Source: Bacteroidota bacterium (GTDB lineage: Bacteria > Bacteroidota > Bacteroidia > Flavobacteriales > Flavobacteriaceae). Taken from it: a DNA stretch of 11,174 nt. Positions within the stretch are counted from its first letter, which is position 1. Each line of letters opens with the position of its first letter. Positions 5,719 to 11,174 of this stretch are shown piece after piece. The stretch spans positions 3,178 to 14,351 of the forward strand of contig JADFSQ010000014.1 in NCBI GenBank assembly GCA_022560715.1, in the 5' to 3' direction. Both the position numbers and the translations under genes were made by a program. Under the pieces are notes generated by a model that saw only the letters and a program-made list of their open reading frames with translations, had not been told where the DNA came from and searched no databases.

Positions 5719-7869
5719 TTAGTAAAAAGTTGCTCTATTATCTTCTATTTCTGAAGCCTCTTTTAAAGCATTATATAATATAGTATTGATAGCATTTGCT
5801 TTAGTTGTACCAACTCTATTTGCAGCAGCTTGATAACTTGGCAATACATCAGCTGGAGTAATTTTAGTAGTTTGTACAACATAAACACCCAAAACCCCAT
5901 CTATTAATTTAGAAGTTTGTCCTTCGGTTAATCCAAACGCGGTACCAATTACTTTTGGTTCTCTACCAGCACCCGAAAGTGTTGGACTTTTCATATTAAT
6001 AGCCAAAGCCGTTTTTACCGATTGGTTTTCACTTGCAGCAATATCTTCTATAGTAGTTGCGGTTATACGTGCTCTTATAAGCTCTGCTTTCTTTTCTTTT
6101 CTAATTGCTGGTAAGGCTGTAACAGATGCTTTTTCTATACTCATAAGTCCTTTTTTATTTATTGCTGCTAACATTACAACAGCATATCCTCCATTTTGAA
6201 TGTTAAAACGTCTCACATCTCCAACATTGGTATCGTCGTTAAAAGCCCAACTTACAATAGCTCTTTGGCTTCCGAGACCAGGAATACTTTCGTCTAACGC
6301 TTTCATACTGCTAACAGGAAAAACAACATAATTGCTCTCTTTTGCAACTTCATTAAAATCTTTGTCAGCAACAGCAATTTCAAATTTAGAGGTTACATTA
6401 AATACATTATCTATGGTATGTTCCGATGGCTCTATCTCATGTGCTATAGATGCTATTTTTAACGCTCTTTGCTTGTTCTTTTGTTCTAAAACTTCAATAA
6501 TATGATATCCGAATGAAGTTTTAATTACTTCTAAATCTCCAGTATTGTTTTCAAACGAAAAGTCTTTAAACTCTGGTGCCATTCCTGCACCATAAGCAAA
6601 CTCTATTTCTCCGTTTTGTTCGTTACTAACTTTATCGGACGATAAATCTAATAAATCAACAAATTTAGAACGGTTTGATTTTAGCACCTTATATATACTA
6701 TCTGCTGTCTTTTTTGCTTCTTCATCAGTTTTTGTTACGCTAGCATCTGCTCTTGCGGTTCCAACAAACGGAATTAAGATATGTCGAACTTTAACTGAAT
6801 CTGGAATTTGCTTTTCTTCAACAATTTTAGACATCATATAATAATTACCTAACTTATATGGTCCATAAATATCTCCTTTGTTTAAATTAAAAATGCTATC
6901 TGCAATTTCGGTTGGCATCAAAGATTTAAACAAAAAACTGTTATTATAATTGATAGCAGAATTTGAATTTACAAAAGTTTCATTATCTACTGTGTTTTTA
7001 AAACCAATAATCGTATCGTTAGATTTTGTGGTTTCATTATATTCCACACTATCTTCTACTAAGGATTTTAAATCGTTTTGAATATTAGTTATATCCTCTA
7101 AAGAAGCCTCTTCCTTAAACTGTACAAAGTAAATATCTCTGGAAGCTTCAATCTCGTATTTACTCTTATTTCTGTTGATGTAATTTGCTATATCCGATTT
7201 TGTTACAGATATTAAACTATCTGGAATTGAAGTATAAGGAATTTGTACAAATTTAATATCGACCTTATCATTTTCTAGTTTGTACTCTAACTCGCCTTCA
7301 GCAAGTGTCCCTATTACTCCAGCCTTAACCATATTAAAATATGTTTGCCGTTTTCCTCCAGTTGCTACTGTGGTTTCATAATTTGTCCAGGACTGATAAT
7401 TTATTGGTGATCCATTTAGTATTGTAGATTCGGGAGAAATTATTTTTAAATTTGCTATAAATTCGTTTAATTTATTTTCATCGAATACACCATCGGCATC
7501 TTTAAATTCTTCAAACGAAAACAAACTTTGTTTTAACAAATCTCTCATCTGGTCTCTTTCTACAATTAGACCTAAATCGTTGTATTGAGTTTGCATTACG
7601 GCATTTCTAATTTCCTGATCCCAAACACGTTTCATGACTTGAAGACTTGTTCCTTGCCCTGGAAAACGTCTTTGCTCAGCTTCAACCTTTACCATAAAAT
7701 CATCTCGAGTAATATCTTCGCCATTTATTGTTGCAATAACATTTTGAGATTTACCAGAAAAATTTGTGCTACCATCAAAAAGTCCTGATAATACAAAAGC
7801 AAATAATGCCATTGCTATTACAAATATTAACACTAAAGATTGTTGTCTTATTTTATTTAAAATCGCCAT
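5719..7869 (-). CDS. ppiD: PpiD-like membrane-anchored periplasmic peptidyl-prolyl isomerase / chaperone
   Basis: Periplasmic foldase anchored in the inner membrane, expected to assist folding of exported and outer-membrane proteins. I start at the ATG at 7869 (716 aa) because MAILNKIRQQS is the usual N-terminus of this family; the ATG at 7890 adds only seven residues. One TM helix spans about 12-31 (LVLIFVIAMALFAFVLSGLF) with a short cytoplasmic lead, giving PpiD-like topology. A SurA-N/PpiD-type chaperone region follows, with the inhibitor-like INGEDITRDDF stretch near residue 48. The parvulin domain lies at about 360-461, opening with VKVRHILIPF and ending with SFGYHIIEVLE. The rest is a long C-terminal periplasmic part without clear repeats. 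Length is normal for flavobacterial members. It is the last gene of the minus-strand envelope cluster, 137 bp after the CNNM gene, so it could have its own promoter, though no exact -7 box is visible. It ends beside a shared terminator. Confidence 0.9.
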   Translation of the reverse strand: MAILNKIRQQSLVLIFVIAMALFAFVLSGLFDGSTNFSGKSQNVIATINGEDITRDDFMVKVEAEQRRFPGQGTSLQVMKRVWDQEIRNAVMQTQYNDLGLIVERDQMRDLLKQSLFSFEEFKDADGVFDENKLNEFIANLKIISPESTILNGSPINYQSWTNYETTVATGGKRQTYFNMVKAGVIGTLAEGELEYKLENDKVDIKFVQIPYTSIPDSLISVTKSDIANYINRNKSKYEIEASRDIYFVQFKEEASLEDITNIQNDLKSLVEDSVEYNETTKSNDTIIGFKNTVDNETFVNSNSAINYNNSFLFKSLMPTEIADSIFNLNKGDIYGPYKLGNYYMMSKIVEEKQIPDSVKVRHILIPFVGTARADASVTKTDEEAKKTADSIYKVLKSNRSKFVDLLDLSSDKVSNEQNGEIEFAYGAGMAPEFKDFSFENNTGDLEVIKTSFGYHIIEVLEQKNKQRALKIASIAHEIEPSEHTIDNVFNVTSKFEIAVADKDFNEVAKESNYVVFPVSSMKALDESIPGLGSQRAIVSWAFNDDTNVGDVRRFNIQNGGYAVVMLAAINKKGLMSIEKASVTALPAIRKEKKAELIRARITATTIEDIAASENQSVKTALAINMKSPTLSGAGREPKVIGTAFGLTEGQTSKLIDGVLGVYVVQTTKITPADVLPSYQAAANRVGTTKANAINTILYNALKEASEIEDNRATFY

Positions 7870-8006
7870 TTTTTGTTTTTTTTGATGCAAATTACCGTGC
7901 GCGAAAATACCATTTTCTGCTTAATAATAAAAGGAGAAATGCAGATTAATTTTTGTTCGATAATTTCAAGTTTCAGATTTTAGGTTTTGTTATTTTATTA
8001 TCGTTT

Positions 8007-9269
8007 TTACTCGTCGTCGAGAATTTGAAGTGATACGACGTCGATTTTAGTGTTTGACACTTCTAAAATAGTAAACAAGAAATTTTCAATTTTTATGGTT
8101 TTGTTTTGCCGTGGTATTTCTTCTGTACTATTTACAATTAATCCTCCAAGAGTTTCATAGTTTTCGCTTTCCGGTAGATTAAGTTTATAGGTTTCATTTA
8201 AGTAATCTACATCCAATCTCGCCGAAAAATTATAAGTATTGTCGTTTATTTTTTCTTCAAGTAGTTCAATATTGTCGTGCTCATCTTCAATTTCGCCAAA
8301 CAATTCCTCTACAATATCTTCAATGGTCATTATACCAGACGTTCCGCCATATTCGTCTAAAACCACAGCAACACTTTTACGTTTTTTTGTCAGGCTGTTT
8401 AACACATCGTTTATAAGCATTGTTTCTGGCACAAACTCAATTGGACGCATAATGGATCTTATGGTTTTTGGTTTTTTAAATAATTCAAAAGAATGTACAT
8501 AGCCTAAAATATCGTCTATTGTATTTTGATATACTAAAACTTTAGAATATCCTGTAGCAGTAAACAGTTCATTTAAAGTTTTTATTGAATCATGAATTTC
8601 TAATGCAACTAGTTCTGTTCGTGGAATCATAACCTCTCGTGCTTTTACTTCGGAAAACTCTAATGCATTTTGAAAAATCTGTATTTCACTATCTACTTCT
8701 TCATGTTCTTCGACTGCTTCCATTTGCTCACTAATATAATTTCCTAATTCTACTTTAGAAAATACTAATTGCACTTGGTCTCCATCGGTTTTAAAAAATT
8801 GTTTTAATACCACATCCGAAATCCATAATACAAAATCTGAAATCACAGAAAATAAGATATAAAACACTAAAGCTGGAACAGCGAAAACTTTAAGCAAAAG
8901 ATTTGAATATATTTGAAAAAATACTTTTGGCAAAAATTCGGCTGTAATTAGAATTACCAAAGTAGATATTACTGTTTGAGTAAGTAAACTAAAATCATTT
9001 AACAAACTGTTAGAAGGCAAATAAAGCATTATAAGCTCTCCCATAAAAAACCCATAAATTACTAATGCTATATTATTGCCAATAAGCATAGTAGCAATAA
9101 ACTTGGAAGGTTTTGCGGTAAGTTTAGTAAGTATTTTTGATAGAAACCCCTTTTGTTTTTTCTCTATTTCTATATGAATTTTGTTAGAAGATATATAAGC
9201 GATTTCCATTCCCGAAAAAAATGCAGAAAATAGCAGCGATAAAACAATAATGACAATTTCTGTATTCAT
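8007..9269 (-). CDS. CNNM/CBS/CorC-domain membrane protein (HlyC/CorC family transporter)
   Basis: Inner-membrane protein of the CNNM family, linked in studied members to Mg2+ or other divalent cation export; flavobacterial GldE has the same architecture. The 420 residues show a DUF21/CNNM membrane domain (about 1-155) with FSGMEIA (18-24), GNN (64-66) and AEFLPK (110-115). A CBS pair follows (about 205-328), with VMIPR (213-217) and DEYGGTSGIMTIEDIVEEL (305-323), then a CorC_HlyC domain (about 340-416). An acidic stretch (184-196) links membrane and CBS parts. The ATG at 9269 lies 2 bp after the stop of the 63-residue membrane protein, so the two are probably translationally coupled. Old 'hemolysin' labels are not supported by anything visible. 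It could be a GldE paralogue, but gldD is not in view, so I give no symbol. Confidence 0.92.
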   Translation of the reverse strand: MNTEIVIIVLSLLFSAFFSGMEIAYISSNKIHIEIEKKQKGFLSKILTKLTAKPSKFIATMLIGNNIALVIYGFFMGELIMLYLPSNSLLNDFSLLTQTVISTLVILITAEFLPKVFFQIYSNLLLKVFAVPALVFYILFSVISDFVLWISDVVLKQFFKTDGDQVQLVFSKVELGNYISEQMEAVEEHEEVDSEIQIFQNALEFSEVKAREVMIPRTELVALEIHDSIKTLNELFTATGYSKVLVYQNTIDDILGYVHSFELFKKPKTIRSIMRPIEFVPETMLINDVLNSLTKKRKSVAVVLDEYGGTSGIMTIEDIVEELFGEIEDEHDNIELLEEKINDNTYNFSARLDVDYLNETYKLNLPESENYETLGGLIVNSTEEIPRQNKTIKIENFLFTILEVSNTKIDVVSLQILDDE

Positions 9270-9271
9270 TA

Positions 9272-9463
9272 TTATAATTTGCCTCTATCTTTGAAACGCT
9301 TGAAAAATTTTTTTCTGAAGAAAAACATGAATACAGCTAATGCTACAAAAAGTAAAGATATGTATGCTCCGTTTCTGTCATTATTCCATTTATTTATGGC
9401 ATCGTATGAAAATAATATTGCGAAAACGAGGTATGCGTATTGTAAAAACTGGAGGATTTTCAT
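9272..9463 (-). CDS. Small two-helix membrane protein, unknown function
   Basis: Sixty-three residues with two hydrophobic segments (about 4-20 and 33-49) separated by the polar, Asn/Asp-rich NKWNNDRNG, and a strongly basic tail (RKKFFKRFKDRGK). The positive-inside rule places the tail in the cytoplasm; two helices then put the N-terminus there too. No known family is recognised. That it is real is supported by tight packing (stop codon 2 bp before the CNNM start), membrane-protein composition on the operon strand, and a -7 box at 9503-9510. A small partner or accessory subunit of the CNNM transporter is a reasonable guess only. Confidence 0.75.
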   Translation of the reverse strand: MKILQFLQYAYLVFAILFSYDAINKWNNDRNGAYISLLFVALAVFMFFFRKKFFKRFKDRGKL

Positions 9464-9502
9464 TATTGATTATTTGGTTAAACCTAATTCTAAATTGATG
9501 AA

Positions 9503-9510
9503 CAAAGATA
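9503..9510 (-). promoter_or_regulatory. Putative internal -7 promoter element before the small membrane protein and CNNM genes
   Basis: The plus strand reads CAAAGATA, so the minus strand has TATCTTTG, identical to the octamer before the HMG-CoA reductase gene. It sits in the 75-bp gap after lptC, 39 bp from the start codon at 9463. No TTG is seen near -33. It would allow the small protein, CNNM and perhaps ppiD genes to be transcribed apart from the TPR-lptC genes. Confidence 0.5.
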
Positions 9511-9538
9511 ACTAAAATTTTATCTCTAATATAAATTT

Positions 9539-10096
9539 CTAATTATCATTTATATAGATTATACCTGTGGTCTCTAAAACATGTGCTTGTGTAAAATCTT
9601 TATTAGAATCGAATCCATTGCCATTAATAATTCGTTCATTAGTAACAAATCTTACTGGTAAATTTGTAAACAACCATTCGGTCTTTTGATCGTAGAATAA
9701 CTGTTCGGCATAAAGTGTATCGTTGTTATGTGTTGTTAATATAACATTGCCTTGTAAGTCAATAAGGTCGGTTTCGTTATATAAAATAGCATAGTCTGAA
9801 ACAACATTGCTTTTATTATTATCGTCATCGAATAAGGTAAGATTAATACCTTCGGGAAATTCGTAAAATGGAAATTCTCTGTTTGAGTAATTTAGCATTT
9901 TAGGACTTATAAGGTGAGATTTTAGCTTTCCTGAATCGGTGTACTTCATATTGATATTCTCGGCAATACTTAAAGGTCCACTATCCAAAATACCTATATT
10001 TTGTATGTCTTTAAAATTATTTTTGCAGGAAAAAAACATGGTCACAGTAAAAACTGTAACCATGAGCATTATTTTATATTTAAAAAAAAATTGCAT
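9539..10096 (-). CDS. lptC: LptC-like LPS export periplasmic lipoprotein
   Basis: Expected to be part of the Lpt bridge that moves lipopolysaccharide from the inner-membrane ABC transporter towards LptA and the outer membrane. The 185 residues begin with a hydrophobic export signal ending in a lipobox-like FFSC with Cys24, implying a lipid-anchored form as in Bacteroidota LptC proteins, rather than the TM anchor of E. coli LptC. The remainder is beta-rich and fits the LptC/OstA fold: ENINMKYTDSGKLKSHLISP (46-65), then YEFPEGINLTLFD, LIDLQGNVILTT and NDTLYAEQLFYD. The typical GNGFDSNKDF turn near residue 160 is present. The start codon overlaps the stop of the upstream TPR gene by one base (TAATG), a coupling arrangement. 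A 75-bp gap separates it from the next gene. Confidence 0.85.
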   Translation of the reverse strand: MQFFFKYKIMLMVTVFTVTMFFSCKNNFKDIQNIGILDSGPLSIAENINMKYTDSGKLKSHLISPKMLNYSNREFPFYEFPEGINLTLFDDDNNKSNVVSDYAILYNETDLIDLQGNVILTTHNNDTLYAEQLFYDQKTEWLFTNLPVRFVTNERIINGNGFDSNKDFTQAHVLETTGIIYINDN

Positions 10097-11174
10097 TATA
10101 AGCTTGGAACCTTAACACTTCTTCCAATCCAGCATCCAATTTTAATTGTTTCTCCGTCTCTGGCTGCTGAAAATATTTCGCTTTTACTTGGTGCTTGTGC
10201 CATATATCTTGCCGAATTTTGAGATGCATTTTTCTTTAAACTTGCATCTACTCTACCTGCTTTTCTTACTTCTTGTGCAGCTAACCAATATACAGCTCTT
10301 TTGCTAAAATTATCTGTGCCACAGTTTTTTGCACTTTTTGCATACATTGCTGCAATAGCAATGTGAGCAGATCCTAAAGATGGATTATTAGCTAAAGCTT
10401 TACTATAATAACTCCTTGCTTTACCATAACTTCCTTTTTTTCTGAATTTACTTGCAATTCTATTCAATATTTTGGATTTTTCGTAACTGCTTGTTTCTAA
10501 TTCTACAGCTTGTTTGTAATAGTCAAGTGCTTCGGTACTTTTTCCTTCTTTATCTTTTAAAATTCCTAAATAATATGCTGATTTTGCTGAAGGATCTAAG
10601 TTATGAAATGCGTTAACCAGTTTGAAAAATAATGGGTCTTCTGTACATTCTTTTGATAACATTCTACCAGCTGCTCTTTGTAACCAAACGCCGTCGTTTT
10701 TAAATTTTTCAAAATCTCTTGTATATAATGGAATTAAATTTTCGCAATTTGCTCTTTCTCCAAGTTTGCTATCGACACTTCCTGTAATTTTATTATAAGC
10801 CACCAAGTAACTCGTATAAGATTTTACTCTTCTTTTGTCCTTTGCACTTAATAGCACTTCTTCATCTCCTTTTGGCACAAACTTGTTTAATAATTGTGTA
10901 TAGTTTTTAATTTCAAGTTCTATTTTTTCACTTATATCGTCGTATTTGTTAAACAAATCTTGAGCAGATTTCTTTTTGGCATCGTACAAATCGACCATTA
11001 AAGAAAAATAAGTATATAAACTTTTAGGATTGGTAAATGTTTTTGCATCTGTTTTATAAGCAGTATCAAAACATCTATACAACTCTTCTTTAGTCATGCT
11101 TAATTCCTTTCTGAAGTCGTATTGTAATTGACAAGCTTTTGCCATATATTGACCTTTAGGCGTTTTACTTGCAA
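10096..11174 (-). CDS. Tetratricopeptide-repeat protein, N-terminus beyond window
   Basis: Probably an exported TPR protein of a flavobacterial family of unknown exact role. The frame is open to the right edge: codons for ASKTPKGQY precede the ATG at 11145, so that ATG is internal and the true start, with any signal peptide, is outside. About 358 residues are visible. The first part is alpha-helical with a charged, probably coiled segment (DLFNKYDDISEKIELEIKNY). Two TPR-like units follow: one around SAYYLGILKDKEGKSTEALD and one around IASKFRKKGSYGKARSYYS. The C-terminus ends with KIGCWIGRSVKVPSL, a tail I recognise from flavobacterial relatives. Scattered cysteines (in RCFDTAY, RANCENL, SKECTED, KNCGTD, IGCWIG) could form disulfides if exported. 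It overlaps lptC by one base, linking it to the LPS export/envelope cluster. Confidence 0.85.
   Translation of the reverse strand, partial: ASKTPKGQYMAKACQLQYDFRKELSMTKEELYRCFDTAYKTDAKTFTNPKSLYTYFSLMVDLYDAKKKSAQDLFNKYDDISEKIELEIKNYTQLLNKFVPKGDEEVLLSAKDKRRVKSYTSYLVAYNKITGSVDSKLGERANCENLIPLYTRDFEKFKNDGVWLQRAAGRMLSKECTEDPLFFKLVNAFHNLDPSAKSAYYLGILKDKEGKSTEALDYYKQAVELETSSYEKSKILNRIASKFRKKGSYGKARSYYSKALANNPSLGSAHIAIAAMYAKSAKNCGTDNFSKRAVYWLAAQEVRKAGRVDASLKKNASQNSARYMAQAPSKSEIFSAARDGETIKIGCWIGRSVKVPSL

Noticed and set aside
7887..7894. Minus-strand TAATTTGC before the ppiD start as a promoter
   Set aside because: It lacks one base of the TAnnTTTG spacing and has no -33 partner; AT-rich DNA gives such partial matches easily.
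7870..8006. Possible terminator or RNA element in the 137-bp gap between the CNNM and ppiD genes
   Set aside because: Only a four-base CTGC/GCAG pairing (around 7917-7943) with a long loop is seen, without a T-run; nothing convincing.
10096..11145. TPR gene starting at the ATG at 11145
   Set aside because: The frame stays open to the window edge and the family is longer at the N-terminus with a signal peptide, so this ATG is internal.
1..11174. CRISPR array, insertion sequence, prophage, tRNA or rRNA gene, or defence system
   Set aside because: No regular spacer repeats, transposase or integrase motifs, tRNA-like cloverleaf or rRNA sequence were seen; nearly all bases are in recognisable core genes.

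Overview
The window looks like an ordinary chromosomal segment of a flavobacterium (Bacteroidota, probably Flavobacteriaceae). The evidence is strongly AT-rich DNA, two exact copies of the Bacteroidota -7 promoter octamer TATCTTTG (TAnnTTTG class), lysine/asparagine-rich proteins, weak Shine-Dalgarno signals, and gene families typical of this group: a TPR protein followed by LptC, a PpiD-like foldase, a GYDIA-type GHMP kinase and a class II HMG-CoA reductase.

Layout from left to right. Positions 1-837 (minus) hold the N-terminal 279 residues of a POT-family peptide/proton symporter cut by the window edge. Directly upstream on the same strand is a secreted dipeptidyl peptidase IV-type S9 peptidase (870-3110). 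A divergent 215-bp spacer (3111-3325) carries the promoter of a plus-strand pair: HMG-CoA reductase (3326-4654) and a GHMP kinase with a TTG start (4687-5670). The pair ends at a hairpin terminator (5671-5697) shared with genes converging from the right. The right half is a minus-strand run, read from 11174 down to 5719: a TPR protein (partial at its N-terminus), an LptC-like lipoprotein, a 63-residue membrane protein, a CNNM/CBS/CorC transporter and a PpiD-like periplasmic prolyl isomerase.

Three themes can be read. The peptidase and POT transporter form a peptide-use pair: dipeptides clipped in the periplasm or outside could be imported by the symporter. The HMG-CoA reductase and GHMP kinase belong to the mevalonate route to isoprenoids, which many flavobacteria use. 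The right-hand run is an envelope-biogenesis cluster (LPS export, periplasmic folding, ion transport), with a 1-nt TAATG overlap and a 2-nt gap suggesting translational coupling at two junctions.

I see no mobile element, phage gene, CRISPR array, RNA gene or defence system. The least ordinary signals are two near-identical 18-bp perfect palindromes inside the GHMP kinase gene in different reading frames, a four-unit 7-bp tandem repeat running through the stop codon of the HMG-CoA reductase gene, the TTG start of the kinase, and a POT transporter that seems to have an acidic linker where many bacterial POTs carry two extra helices.
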